A stretch of 64,000 nucleotides of DNA from Hibiscus mutabilis. Lineage: Eukaryota > Streptophyta > Magnoliopsida > Malvales > Malvaceae. Positions 34,341-45,342 of this stretch are shown here, piece after piece. The notes beneath the pieces were generated by a model. It had not been told where the DNA came from, searched no databases, and saw nothing but the letters and a program-made list of their open reading frames with translations. The stretch lies in NCBI GenBank assembly GCA_019671005.1, contig CM033726.1, positions 21,575,657-21,639,656 of the forward strand, written 5' to 3'. Position 1 is the stretch's first letter; every line of letters starts with the position of its first letter. A program made the translations under genes and the position numbers.

Positions 34341-35609
34341 GCAGATTTAGTTAACTTCCTTGTTTGTGGTATTTTTCCGTATGGCATTACTCACCAAGGG
34401 AAGAAGCGGTTCCGCCATAATGCTAAGCATTACTTTTGGGACGAGCCTCTTTTGTTTAAACAATGTGCAGATCAGGTTATACGCCGATGTGTCCTCAAGA
34501 AGAGCAACAGAATGTACTCCGACAATGCCATTCTTCACCCTATGGAGGACATTTTGGAGGAACTCGTACCATGCCAAAGTCTTGCAATCCGGGTTGTATT
34601 GGCCAACATTGTACAAAGATGCCCAAGACTTTTACAAGCAATGTGATCGTTGCGAAGACGGGCAATATCTCTAGGCGACATGAGATGCCACTCCGAAACA
34701 TCATCGAGGTGGAACTGTTCGATGTATGGGGATCGATTTTATGGGACCTTTCCCATCTTCATTCGCAACCTCTACATCTTACTCGCCGTCGACTATGTGT
34801 CTAAATGGGTAGAGGCAGCTGCAGTTCCCAACGACGATTCCAAGACCGTGCAACGATTCCTGCAGAAAAACATATTTACACGGTTTGGGATGCCGAGAGC
34901 AATTATCAGCGACGGGGGCAAGCATTTTGACAACAGACTAATTGCCAAGATGTTGCAACGCTTCGGCATATCACACAAGATCGCCACGGCATATCACCCA
35001 CAAACCAACGGGCAAGCAGAAATTTCCAACCGGGAGTTGAAGGGAATACTCGAGAAAGTTGTAAATCCCTCAAGGAAGGATTGGTCATTAAGACTAGATG
35101 ACGCACTTTGGGCATATCGCACTGCATTCAAAACACCATTAGGTATGTCCCCTTCCGGCTTGTCTATGGTAAAACATGTCATCTACCGGTGGAAATCGAG
35201 CACAAGGCGTCTTGGGCAATCAAGACCGTGAATATGGATTGGGAAAGTGCCGGACAAAAGCGCTTGATGGATCTCAATGAGATAGAAGAATTTCGTGCAC
35301 TCGCCTATAACAATGCACGAATATACAAGGAGAAAACAAAGCGATGGCATGACAAGAAACTATTGCCACGGCAATTCACGCCAGGGCAACTAGTTCTCCT
35401 ATTCAATTCTCGGCTAAAACTTTTCCCGAAAGCTGAAATCAAGATGGTCGGGACCATTTGAAGTCGTCAAACCATTCTCCCATGGTGCTGTGATAATCAA
35501 GTCCATCTCTGACAACCATGAATTCAAAGTTAATGGACAAAGATTGAAGCACTACAATGGTGCCCATGTGGAACGTAACAAGGAAGTGGTCAACTTAGGA
35601 GATGCATGA
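34341..35609 (+). pseudogene. Element F1 integrase
   Basis: It begins with PWYADLVNFLVCG (about 34335) and WDEPLLFKQCADQVI, then the zinc module in shifted frames (HSSPYGGHFGG, CDRC). Frame 34650-35231 holds the core: LLAVDYVSKWVEA with the first Asp, AIISDGGKHFDN with the second, and YHPQTNGQAEISNRELKGIL with the catalytic Glu. Frame 35108-35461 continues with LPVEIEHKASWAIK and RWHDKKLLPRQFTPGQLVLL. The C-terminus to GDA at 35609 is shifted. The fully open core is better preserved than in F2. Confidence 0.84.
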
Positions 35610-36845
35610 GCATGCTCTCCTCTCAGTATTTCCTTTTTCTTTTTCTTTTTATTTTTATTTTTAATTTTAGGAGATATTTTATTTTTTTCTTCATTATCTT
35701 TAGTTTTCAGGTTTTCTTTATTTTCTTTTTCACAACAAGACTCACAACTACTATGCTAAGGAAATTTATCACAAGATCATTGCCCGGCAACCAATGAAGA
35801 AGATGCCGCGACAACTTACTTCATGCATGCACAAGCTGATGCCACGGCAACCAACCCTGAAGATGCCACGGCAACCAAAGTCAAGACATCCCGCAACAAG
35901 AAAACAACCATTGCATTCAAGCAAGAAAATCAAGACGCCAACTAGAAGGAAACTAATCATCTACGATGACGAACTCTCAAGTAAGTCCTCGTATGCATTT
36001 TATTTTTATTTTTCGTTATTTTTATGCATGCATTGAGGACAATGCCTCACTCGAGTTTGGGGGATTGTTATTAGTAATTACCATGTTTAGTTACATTAAT
36101 CTTAAGCATTACATTTAGGATACATAAATTGCTTGCCATGCCTTTAATTGGAACAAGAATTGCTTAGATTTGATGAATATTCAATGATGACTTTACCAAT
36201 GCACTTAATTGATAGAATTTTTATTCTAGGATAACCATGAAAAACTTAGAATTTTACTATGATGCTAAATTTGATGAAACACTGTTGTGGTTTGATTGAT
36301 TTAAGGAGTTCTAGTAAACTTAGGTTGATAATTAACTAATTGGGGGATTAGAATAAAAATTGGATGAATGCTAGAGGTGCCCGAAATTGGCTCTAGCATG
36401 TGCTAAAAATTGATCACTAGAGGTGCCCAAACTGGCTCTAGGAGGCGTTAAAATTTTTTTTCGGTTAACTAGAGGTGCCCAAAAACCGGCTCTAGTCGAT
36501 TAAATTAACTTAAGAAAACTAAAAATAAAACACTAGAGGTGCCCAAAATTGGCTCTAGTTAAAACATGTTAAAAAGAACCCCCATCAAGTAATTTGAAAA
36601 CCTATTGTTTGCATAGAATCCGAAAAATCAACTTGCACACAACTCCGCACACACTCACAAAGCATTATAGTTTGATTCCGAGTAATTCCTCGTTTTACTG
36701 AAAATAAAAAGCCAATCATACTTTGTGCCCCCCGGTTCGGAGAATTGAAATCAAGTTCAAAGCTAAGTTTGTGAAAATTTGAAGTCTTGGCGGTAATTAT
36801 GAGTTTGCATTGCTTGAGGACAAGCAATAGTTCGAGTTTGGGGTG
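35610..36845 (+). other. Element F1 3' untranslated region with PPTs
   Basis: It contains a T-rich tract (35635-35740), a broken counterpart of the F2 small ORF (ATG 35753, stop 35797), a first PPT-like module (36034-36063), four CTAGAG...CTCTAG repeats (36371-36558), and the PPT module ending GAGTTTGGGGTG against the LTR (36816-36845). No other gene is seen. Confidence 0.7.
36371..36558 (+). repeat. Four CTAGAG...CTCTAG hairpin repeats (F1 3' UTR)
   Basis: Copies are at 36371-36396, 36417-36441, 36469-36495 and 36533-36558. Each is 25-27 bp with 6-bp inverted ends and core GTGCCC. Confidence 0.8.
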
Positions 36846-38362
36846 TGATAAGTGTTTCAAAAGTACTATTTTTCTTACCCTTTTACTCATATTATTTTAG
36901 ACTTAGGCTCATATTAGTTGCATAGTTAGTCATTCATGCATTAATCCATGTTTCCTTCAAACGTTGAACTTGATTACATAACTTGGTGATTTTTGTGGAA
37001 ATAGATGCTGCTTTGGTGTGTTTTTGTGTGTGTATGTGCAGGATCACTTGCCAAAGCAATGCCGAGCTAGTTGCCGTGGCGGTGCATGAAGGAGACGTCG
37101 AGCTAGTTGCCATGGCATTTGTCGACAAAGACCAAAAGCAATATGGATGTCGAAATTCATGACTTTACAAGCCCAAGATGACATGGAGCAAGGCCCAAGC
37201 CCAAAGGAATTTGATTGCCATGCAGAGATTAAAGAAGAATTAAATTCCAAGAGGATAGGAGAAGTTCTAATAGGAATAAAATTATAATAAAGAATTATAT
37301 TCTTTAAAGATAATTTAATTCCAACTCAAACTCCTCCTCAAAGAAGGACTTTGGCCTAGCCCTATAAATACCAAGGAGATTTCGACAAGATGAATAGAGA
37401 GAGCAAGAGGGAAATTTGGCAAGTCCAAGTAGGGCAAGAGGAGAGAATTTTCGACAAGCATCAAGGGCAAGGAGGATTTCGACAAGCCTCTTCCTTCATC
37501 TTTGTTCGATTGGGTTCATGCTAGGGATTAATTATCTTGTGTTTCTTTGGAACCTAGCCATGAACTAAATTTACTTGGCTATGGTTATTGTGTTTTGTGG
37601 TTGTGAGAAACTATTGGTTTTTGTTTAGGTAATAAGAGTTTGCACTTTTCTATTTCAAGGTTTATTCATTCTTGGTTCCTATTATTGCTTATGAGTGAAT
37701 TGGGAGAGGATCTCGTGATTTCATCCATTTATCTAATATCGGAGAGTTAGATTCAAGAAACGAATGAATATGATCTTTATGCAATCCAATGATGGTGAAG
37801 ATTAATCCGGCTTAGGAATAAGTTAAGGATTTCAACGGCTAAGAGGAGCGCAAGATTGGTTGTTGTTCACCCTTGATTCACGCAGGATGTATTATCAAGG
37901 CATGCACAAGTAGCTAGAGTTTCGACTTAGGGATAAGAAGAAACCATTGAAGAACGCTCCGCCCGAACCTTGAAGTTGCTGCCCAGTCGCCCAAGTAGTT
38001 GCCCAACTAGTCGCCCAAGCAACCATCAATTAGTTGCCAAGGCAACCCGTTGTGCAAAGTCGCCACGGCAACCGAGTTGCCCATGCACTCTTTTACCAAG
38101 ACAATCCAATCGGCTATCACACCTCAACTCACGATAACCTAGCCTATCTCTCTCAATTGAATTCATCTTTTATTTTGTTTTATTGCTTTCTAGATTAGTA
38201 ATTAGTTAAACTTCGATAATCCTTTACTTGTGTTTTTACTTTTTACAGTGCAAGAGACTAGATTCTTGAAGTGGCACCAATCCCTGTGGAGACGATATCT
38301 TTTATACTATAACTTGCGACGTGTATACTTGCACAATTGCGTAGCACTTATTACGCGCAACA
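36846..38362 (+). repeat. Element F1 3' LTR (1,517 bp)
   Basis: It runs from TGATAAGTG to GCGCAACA. It has two 36-bp units (from 37061) and a TATA box at 37362-37370. The region 37980-38080 carries several GTTGCC and CGGCAAC words. Frames at 36934-37250 are repeat codons, not genes. Confidence 0.86.
37362..37370 (+). promoter_or_regulatory. F1 3' LTR TATA box
   Basis: CTATAAATA, identical to that of the 5' LTR. In this LTR it could drive readout into flanking DNA. Confidence 0.55.
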
Positions 38363-38367
38363 ACAAG
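38363..38367. repeat. Target-site duplication of F1, right copy
   Basis: ACAAG, pairing with 29830-29834. Confidence 0.85.
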
Positions 38368-39238
38368 CTTCATCTTTTCTTCCTTGTTCGATTGGGTTCA
38401 TGCTAGGGATTGTTTATCTTGTGTTTCTTTGGAACCTAGCCATGAACTAAATTTACTTGGCTATGGTTATTGTGTTTTGTGGTTGTGAGAAACTATTGGT
38501 TTTTGTTTAGGTAATAAGAGTTTGCACTTTTCTATTTCAAGGTTTATTCATTCTTGATTCTTATTATTGTTTGCGAGTGAATTGGGAGAGGATCTCGTGA
38601 TTTCATCCATTTATCTAATATCGGGAGAGTTAGATTCAAGAAACGAATGAATATGATCTTTATTCAATCCAATGATGGTGAAGATTAATCCGGCTTAGGA
38701 ATAAGTTAAGGATTTCAACGGCTAAGAGGAGCGCAAGATTGGTTGTTGTTCACCCTTGATTCACGCAGGGATGTATTATCAAGGCATGCACAAATAGCTA
38801 GAGTTTCGACTTAGGGATAAGAAGAAACCATTGAAGAACGCTCCGCCGAACCTTGAAGTTGCTGCCCAGTCGCCCAAGCAGTTGCCCAACTAGTCGCCCA
38901 AGCAACCATCAATTAGTTGCTACGGCAACCCTCGTCGTGCAAGTTGCCACGGCAACGAGTTGCCCGCACTCTTTTACCAAGACAATCCAATCGGCTATCA
39001 CACCTCAACTCACGATAACCTAGCCTATCTCTCTCAATTGAATTCATCTTTTCTTTTACTTATTTGCCTTTTAGATTAGTTAAAACTTCTATAATCTATT
39101 ACTTGTGTTTTTACTTTTTACAGTGCAAGAGACTAGATTCTTGAAGTGGCACCAATCCCTGTGGAGACGATATCTTTTATACTATAACTTGCGACGTGTA
39201 TACTTGCACAATTGCGTAGAACTTATTACGCGCAAACA
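38368..39238 (+). repeat. Element F2 5' LTR, second part
   Basis: It continues from 29834 and matches 46890-47761 to the LTR terminus (CGCAAACA). Together the two parts give 1,548 bp. Confidence 0.87.
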
Positions 39239-39244
39239 AGTTTT

Positions 39245-39262
39245 TGGCGCCGTTGTCGGGAT
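39245..39262 (+). other. Element F2 primer-binding site (Asp tRNA)
   Basis: TGGCGCCGTTGTCGGGAT, the Asp-tRNA type PBS seen in Athila elements (usual TGGCGCCGTTGCCGGGGA), a few bases after the LTR. Confidence 0.8.
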
Positions 39263-39448
39263 TGGCAATAGCGACTTTGTTTTTACTTTCTTGCACTTTC
39301 TTTTATTTTTCTTGTTTAAAATTCAAAGGGCTAACAAACTTTGGTTTTGCATTGGTATATGACCGGCGAGACCGACTTCACCGAATATCCCTTTGATCCG
39401 TAAATCGAACGAACCTTACAAAGACTTAGACGAAGGATAAGAGAAGCA

Positions 39449-40276
39449 ATGGCAAATCAAGACGCCAATATTAATCAAGATGTTCGAGCAGGAGGAGGAG
39501 TGATTCTTGCACGAAATAGAACTATTCGAGACTATCTTGAAGAAGATCTTGATGGACTTAACCCAGGAGTTGTCGCACCCGAAATTGAAGCCGACCACTT
39601 TGAGTTGAAACCGGTAATGTTTAATATTATCAACACAATAGGTCAATTTGGCGGCTCAGCAACTGAAGATGCACGACAACATCTGAAATCTTTCCTCGAG
39701 ATTTGCAACTCGTTCAAGATACACAGAGTCACCCCTGATGTCTTACGATTAAGATTATTCCCCTATTCACTGAGGGATAGGGCGAAAGCATGGCTAAATA
39801 GTATTCCTGCCAGATCCATAGCGTCTTGGACTGATCTTTGTCGTGATTTCCTTGCTAGATTTAATCCTACAAATTTAACTGATAAGCTTCGTAACGACAT
39901 TACTTCTTTTCGACAGGCAGATGATGAATCCATGTACGAGGCTTGGGAGCGATATAGAGAACTTCTACACAAATGCCCTCTACATGGATTCCCGGTGTGG
40001 ACTCAAGTGACAATGTTTTACAATGCCGTGAATACACCAACAAGGATGATGCTAGACGCCTCGGCAAACGGCATACTCCTAGATAAGTCACCGGAAGAAG
40101 CAATGCAAATTTTAAACAGGCTGGCCAAGAATGATTATCAATTCCCATCTACTAGAAGAGGAGGAGTTAGACGCCAAGCCACAATACATGAACTAGGATC
40201 ATCGATTCAATTTCGCACAATTGGCCGCTTTAACCAAGATGGTCCAGAACATGCAAAAACCAAACAACACACATGA
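39449..40276 (+). pseudogene. Element F2 gag (capsid)
   Basis: The 275-codon frame starts MANQDANINQDVRAGGGVIL. It contains the retrotransposon gag domain from about residue 45: FELKPVMFNIINTIGQFGG, DARQHLKSFLEICNSFKI, LRLRLFPYSLRDRAKAWLNS, SWTDLCRDFLARF, LRNDITSFRQADDESMYEAW and YRELLHKCPLHGFP. The ATG follows a 200 bp leader after the PBS and precedes the conserved domain, which supports it. Gag forms the cytoplasmic particle. Near codon 235 the frame shifts, so it ends out of frame before the zinc knuckle. Confidence 0.88.
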
Positions 40277-40960
40277 AGTCAAGGTAATGGATTCTTTTTG
40301 TGAGTTATGTGGTGATAACCATAATTCTTCCGAATGTATGCAGAATGAATCTAGCTTCTATGTGGGGAATTACAATCGGGGCAACAACATGATGTCGGAT
40401 ACATACAATCCAGCTTGGAAGAAGCACCCGAATTTTTTCATGGAGTAATCCCAACAATGCTCTAAACCAAAACAATCAGAATGCACAAGCATCGGGTTCC
40501 AAAGCAGAATATGCCACGGCAAATGATGCCGCAAAGAACAACCGAAGCGACATCTAGTTCTTTGGAAAATTCTCTAAGTGCTTTTATGATGAAAAAACTC
40601 AATCTTATATGGCTGAGAATAGTAATTTCATAAAAAGAACTGATGCTTTTATTAACAGGATCGAGATGAGATTGCAAAACCAAGAGGCGGCAATCAAATC
40701 ATTGGAAAATCAAGTCGGACAATTTGCTCAAAATCAACACTAGACCACAAGGAGGTTTACCTAGCGATACCAAGTCGCAAGAGGAACTGCCATGAGCAAT
40801 GTAAGGTAATCACCACCAGTGGCCAACAACTTAGAGAGGTTCAAACCCGCTCGTCAAACAAAACTCCACAAAAAGATCAAGACGAACCTAGCGGCAAAGT
40901 CTCGGATCTTGAACCGAAATTGCTGCGGCAACCGGCGATAAGCACGCCTCGGCAACCCGG
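40221..40960 (+). pseudogene. Element F2 gag C-terminus with zinc knuckle
   Basis: Frame 40221-40448 overlaps the capsid frame by 56 bp and carries the CCHC motif CELCGDNHNSSEC (40299-40337), with C-x2-C-x3-H-x4-C spacing, an RNA-binding nucleocapsid feature. Further right, about 40660-40900 encodes the gag tail in shifted frames (LENQVGQFAQNQH equivalent). The overlap is probably a one-base break, because F1 shows the same shift in a slightly different place. Confidence 0.8.
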
Positions 40961-41878
40961 TTGGTAACGCGATCGGCAACTCGGATATCCCCTGTAATGC
41001 CATCAATCAGGTTTCAAACCAATGAAAAGATCGAAGATATCCGACTTCCACCACCATTCCCACAAAGGTTGAAGCGACAAAAGCAAGAATACCAATTCAA
41101 GAAGTTTCTTGATATCCTAAAGCAAGTCCACATCAACCTGCCATTGGTGGAAGCAATTGAACAAATGCCAAACTATGCCAAGTTTCTTAAAGACATTGTG
41201 TCCAAGAGAACAAGGCTAGGAGAGTTTGAAACAATTGCCGCAATAGAGGGATGCATGGCAATGTTGCACAATCGTATGCCGCCCAAGTTGAAGGATCCCG
41301 GAAGTTTCACAATACCCTATTCTATTGGAAATCACTATGTCGGGAAAGCACTATGCGACCTAGGGGCTAGCATAAACTTGATGCCTAAATCGGTTTTCCA
41401 AAAACTAGGAATCGGGAAGGCAAGACCTACAACAGTTATGCCACAGCTAGCCGACAGATCCTATGTGCATCCAGAGGGAAAAATCGAGGACATACTAGTA
41501 AAAGTTGATAAATTTATTTTTCCCGCTGACTTTATTGTTTTGGATTGTGAAGCAGATGAGCATGTGCCTATCATTCTCGGAAGACCATTCCTAGCGACAG
41601 GGAGAACTTTGATTGATGTTGAAAAGGGAGAACTCACAATGAGGGTGAATGACCAGCAGGTAAAACTAAATGTGTTCCAAACACTAAGGCATGCAGATGA
41701 TCCAAAGAATGCCAACTACTTCATGCCACTACAGAGTTTAACTTCGATGAAGAATTTAGTTGCCTCAAAGAACTACATTTGCGAACACGAGGAACATGAG
41801 GAGTATGAAGAACCGGTCGATGAGGAACAACCAGGAAGAGGCAAATTGGCTAGTCAATCGACCAGAAACATACTTTGA
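40961..41878 (+). CDS. Element F2 aspartic protease region (open, 305 codons)
   Basis: This is the longest open frame of the window. It has IEDIRLPPPFPQRLKRQKQE, FKKFLDILKQVHINLPLVEA, the active site DLGAS (41357-41371) in KALCDLGASINLMPKSVFQK, then VDKFIFPADFIVLDCEAD, VPIILGRPFLATGRTLIDVE and KGELTMRVNDQQVKL. It ends with an acidic stretch (EEHEEYEEPVDEEQP). The ATG at 40961 is only the first available; the natural polyprotein would enter from gag. It would cleave Gag-Pol inside the particle. DLGAS is normal for Athila. Confidence 0.85.
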   Translation: MVTRSATRISPVMPSIRFQTNEKIEDIRLPPPFPQRLKRQKQEYQFKKFLDILKQVHINLPLVEAIEQMPNYAKFLKDIVSKRTRLGEFETIAAIEGCMAMLHNRMPPKLKDPGSFTIPYSIGNHYVGKALCDLGASINLMPKSVFQKLGIGKARPTTVMPQLADRSYVHPEGKIEDILVKVDKFIFPADFIVLDCEADEHVPIILGRPFLATGRTLIDVEKGELTMRVNDQQVKLNVFQTLRHADDPKNANYFMPLQSLTSMKNLVASKNYICEHEEHEEYEEPVDEEQPGRGKLASQSTRNIL

Positions 41879-42009
41879 ACCACCGGACTACTCGGTAAGG
41901 AAGGTAAGATCGAAAAACCCTCTATCAAAAATCCACCAATTCTTGAGTTGAAACAATTGCGAGCAACTCAAATATGTATACTTAGGGACCGATAATACAT
42001 TACCTGTAA

Positions 42010-42941
42010 TTATTTCTTCTAAGTTACAGCTGAGCGAGAAAAGAAGCTGATCAACATGTTGAAGCTACATAAAAAGGCAATAGGGTGGACAATTGCCGAC
42101 TTGAAGGGAATTAGCTTTGGCGGTGTGCATGCACAAGATCTTGTTGGAAGATGACCACAAACCTTCAATTGAGGCCCAGAGGAGACTGAATCATGCCATG
42201 AAAGGGGTTGTAATGAAAGAAATCATCAAGTGGCTTGACGCCGGCATTATATACCCTATCTCCGATAGTACGTGGGTAAGTCCGGTACAATGTGTGCCGA
42301 AAAAAGGAGGTATAACAGTGGTAAGCAATGAAAATAATGAACTTATCCCAACCAGGACTGTGACCGGTTGGAGGGTTTGTATGGACTATCGAAAGCTAAA
42401 CAAAGCCACTAGGAAAGATCACTTCCCATTACCCTTTATTGATCAAATGCTGGACCGTCTTGCAGGTAAACCCTTTTACTTTTTTCTTGATGGTTATTCA
42501 GGTTACAATCAGATTGCCATAGCACCAGAAGATCAAGAAAAGACAACCTTCACATGCCCATACGGTACTTATGCCTTCCGAAGGATGCCGTTCGGATTAT
42601 GTAACGCCCCGGCAACCTTCCAAAGATGCATGATGGCGCTCTTTTCAGACATGGTCGAAGACTTCCTTGAGATCTTCATGGATGATTTTTCGGTTTTTGG
42701 TAATGACTTCGACGGCTGTCTCGGCAATTTAGAGAGGGTGTTGGCAAGATGCGAAGAAACGGATTTAGTCCTCAATTGGGAGAAATGCCACTTTATGGTA
42801 GATGAAGGAATAGTGCTCGGCCATAAGATTTCATCCAAGGGAATTGAAATAGACAAAGCCAAGGTGGACGTGATCGAGAGATTACCCCACCAAATTCGGT
42901 TAAAGGAATTCAAGTTTTCTGGACATCTTTGGTTTTTATAG
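42010..42941 (+). CDS. Element F2 reverse transcriptase (partial, open 275 codons)
   Basis: Frame 42117-42941 carries the palm and fingers: VCMHKILLEDDHKPSIEAQR, AGIIYPISDSTWVSPVQCVP, GWRVCMDYRKLNKATRKDHF, FLDGYSGYNQIAIAPEDQEK, YAFRRMPFGLCNAPATFQRC, catalytic FMDD (42675-42686) in EIFMDDFSVFG, and VLGHKISSKGIEIDKAKVDV. The upstream 42010-42116 encodes the preceding LHKKAIGWTIADLKGIS in another frame, so a one-base break sits at about 42115. The frame ends after SGHLWFL instead of the family's GHAGFYRRF. Active-site residues are intact. Confidence 0.86.
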
Positions 42942-43531
42942 GAGGTTCATTCATAATTTTTCTAAAATCACTAAACCTTTGTGTAATCTGCTTGAACAGG
43001 ATAAAGTCTTCGATTTTGATGACTCTTGCACTCAAGCATTCGAAACCCTAAAGAAAAAAGCTTGCCTCGGCACCCATTGTCGTTCCACCCAGTTTGGGCG
43101 CTACCTTTTGAGCTCATGTGTGATGCAAGTGATTTCGCGGTAGGAGCAGTCCTAGGCCAACGCACAGTAAGACCTTCCATGTGATATACTACGCTAGTAA
43201 AACTCTTAATGATGCTCAAGTGAATTACACAACAACGGAGAAAGAGTTACTAGTCAGTAGTTTTTCGCATTTGACAAGTTCGATCCTATTTAATTGGTAC
43301 AAAAGTAATTGTTCATACGGACCATTCGGCAATCAAATACTTATTTGCTAAAAAGGATGCTAAACCTCGTTTGATTCGTTGGATATTACTTTTACAAGAA
43401 TTTGATATTGAAATTAAGGACAGGAAAGGAACAGAAAATCAAGTGGCCGATCACTTATCACGTTTGGAACACAATAGGGAGAAAGACGCGGATCTAGAGA
43501 TATGCGAAGCATTCCCGGATGAACAAATTCT
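42942..43531 (+). pseudogene. Element F2 RNase H
   Basis: After a break at about 42925, the RT connection and RNase H follow: FELMCDASDFAVGAVLGQ coding at about 43110, a second break near 43165, TTEKELL at about 43238, HTDHSAIKYLFAKKDAKP at about 43316, and the open C-terminal frame from 43371 (MIRWILLLQEFDIEIK, then ENQVADHLSRLEHNREKDAD). It would remove RNA from RNA-DNA hybrids. Catalytic acidic residues are readable but in different frames. Confidence 0.8.
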
Positions 43532-43680
43532 AATTGCCTCGGCAACCCTCAACGCCTCGGCAACCCATGACGCCTCGGCAACCATGGATGCACACGCCTC
43601 GGCAACTCTCGACGCCCGCAGCGGTCTTTGACGACACGCCTCGGCAATTTTGGGAGCAGATACTACGGCGGCACATGCCT
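43532..43680 (+). repeat. 18-bp coding minisatellite between RNase H and integrase (F2)
   Basis: Units of GCCTCGGCAACCCATGAC type are read in frame as ASATLN, ASATHD, ASATMD and ASATLD in the C-terminus of frame 43371-43631. The array disrupts the linker between the acidic FPDEQILI and PWYADLVNFL. Confidence 0.78.
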
Positions 43681-44966
43681 CGGCAATACCCTGGTACGCA
43701 GATTTAGTTAACTTCCTTGTTTGTGGTATTTTTCCGTATGGCATTACTCACCAAGGGAAGCGGTTCCGCCATGATGCTAAGCATTACTTTTGGGACGAGC
43801 CTCTTTTGTTTAAACAATGTGCGGATCGGGTTATACGCCGATGTGTCCCCTCAAGAAGAGCAACAGAATGTACTCGGCAATGCCATTCTTCACCCTATGG
43901 AGGACATTTTGGAGGAACTCGTACATGCCAAAGTCTTGCAATCCGGTTTGTATTGGCCAACATTGTACAAAGATGCCCAGGACTTTTACAAGCAATGTGA
44001 TCGTTGCGGAGGGGCGGGCAATATCTCTAGACGACATGAGATGCCACTCGAAACATCATCGAGGTGGAACTGCTCGATGTATGGGGATCAATTTTATGGG
44101 ACCTTTCCCATCTTCATTCGGCAACCTCTACATCTTACTCGCCGTTGACTATGTGTCTAAATGGGTAGAGGCAAATGCGATTCCCAACGACGATTCCAAG
44201 ACCGTGCAACGATTCCTGCGCAAAAATATATTTACGGTTTGGGATGCCGAGAGCAATTATCAGCGACGGGGGCAAGCATTTTGACAACAGACTAATTGCC
44301 AAGATGTTGCAACGCTCGGCATATCACACAAGATCGCCACGGCATATCACCCACAAACCAACGGGCAAGCAGAAATTTCCAACAACGGAGTTGAAGGGAA
44401 TACTCGAGAAAGTTGTAAATCCCTCAAGGAAGGATTGGTCATTAAGACTAGATGACGCACTTTGGGCATATCTCACTGCATTCAAAACACCCTTAGGTAT
44501 GTCCCCCTTCTGGCTTGTCTATGGTAAAACATGTCATCTACCGGTGGAAATCGAGCACAAGGCGTACTGGGCAATCAAGACCGTGAATATGGATTGGGAA
44601 AGTGCCGGACAAAAGCGCTTGATGGATCTCAATGAGATAGAAGAATTTCGTGCACTCGCCTATAACAATGCACGAATCTACAAGGAGAAAACAAAGCGAT
44701 GGCATGACAAGAAACTATTGCCACGGCAATTCACGCCAGGGCAACTAGTTCTCCTATTCAATTCTCGGCTAAAACTTTTCCCGGGAAAGCTAAAATCAAG
44801 ATTGTCGGGACCATTTGAAGTCGTCAAACCATTCTCCCATGGCGCCGTGATAATCAAGTCCATCTCTGACAACCATGAATTCAAAGTTAATGGACAAAGA
44901 TTGAAGCACTACAATGGTGCCCATGTGGAACGTAACAAGGAAGTGGTAAACTTAGGAGATGCATGA
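43681..44966 (+). pseudogene. Element F2 integrase
   Basis: The N-terminal part (PWYADLVNFLVCGIFPYG, WDEPLLFKQCADRVIRRCV) lies in 43650-44000, the zinc module (HSSPYGGHFGG, CDRCGG) in shifted frames to about 44015. The first Asp motif LLAVDYVSKWVEA is in frame 43817-44284. Frame 44175-44966 contains AIISDGGKHFDN, then after a shift ELKGILEKVVNPSRKDW, ALWAYLTAFKTPLGMSPFWL, LPVEIEHKAYWAIKTVNMD, RWHDKKLLPRQFTPGQLVLL and SGPFEVVKPFSHGAVIIK, ending LGDA. No chromodomain follows, as expected outside chromoviruses. Confidence 0.85.
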
Positions 44967-45105
44967 GCATGCTCTCCTTTCAGTATTTTCTTTTTCTTTT
45001 CTTTTTATTTTCATTTTTATTTTTAGGAGATATTTTATTTTTCTTAATATCTTTAGTTTTCAGGTTTTCTTTGTTTTCTTTTTCACAACAAGACTCACAA
45101 CTACT

Positions 45106-45342
45106 ATGCTAAGGAAATTTACTGCCGAGATCCTTGCTCCGGCAACCAATGAAGAAGATGACGCGGCAACCTACATCGTGCCTATACAAGCTGATGCCAC
45201 GACAACCAACCCTGAAGATGCCACGGCAACCAAAGCTAAAGACATCCCGGCAACAAGAAAACAACCATCGCATTCAAGCAAAAGAATCAAGACACCGACT
45301 AGAAGGAAACTAATCATCTACGATGACGAACTCTCGGAGTAA
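45106..45342 (+). CDS. Small hypothetical ORF after F2 pol
   Basis: A 78-codon frame from MLRKFTAEILAPATNEEDD, with Ala/Thr-rich CGGCAAC-derived codons, then a basic stretch SSKRIKTPTRRKLIIYDDE that resembles a nuclear localisation signal. It is open upstream to 44959 through a T-rich tract giving Phe/Ile-rich codons, which overlaps the pol stop. Its position matches the extra ORF of some Athila elements, but I see no envelope motif. F1 has the same ATG but a stop after 14 codons. It may be non-coding. Confidence 0.3.
   Translation: MLRKFTAEILAPATNEEDDAATYIVPIQADATTTNPEDATATKAKDIPATRKQPSHSSKRIKTPTRRKLIIYDDELSE

Larger units (their letters stand above)
29835..38362 (+). mobile_element. Element F1: Athila-like copy nested in the F2 5' LTR
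   Basis: TSD ACAAG is at 29830-29834 and 38363-38367. The 5' LTR is 29835-30569 including the 100-N gap, the 3' LTR is 36846-38362 (1,517 bp). The 5' LTR joins directly to mid-gag at about 30570: relative to F2, about 757 bp holding the LTR end, PBS and gag start (39181-39937) are missing. Pol is collinear with F2 and very similar, but carries many one-base indels. It could not prime its own cDNA synthesis as assembled. Confidence 0.87.

Noticed and set aside
44959..45105. Phe/Ile-rich segment as a transmembrane or envelope domain
   Set aside because: It is a translated T-rich tract overlapping the pol stop; no envelope motif, and not open in F1.
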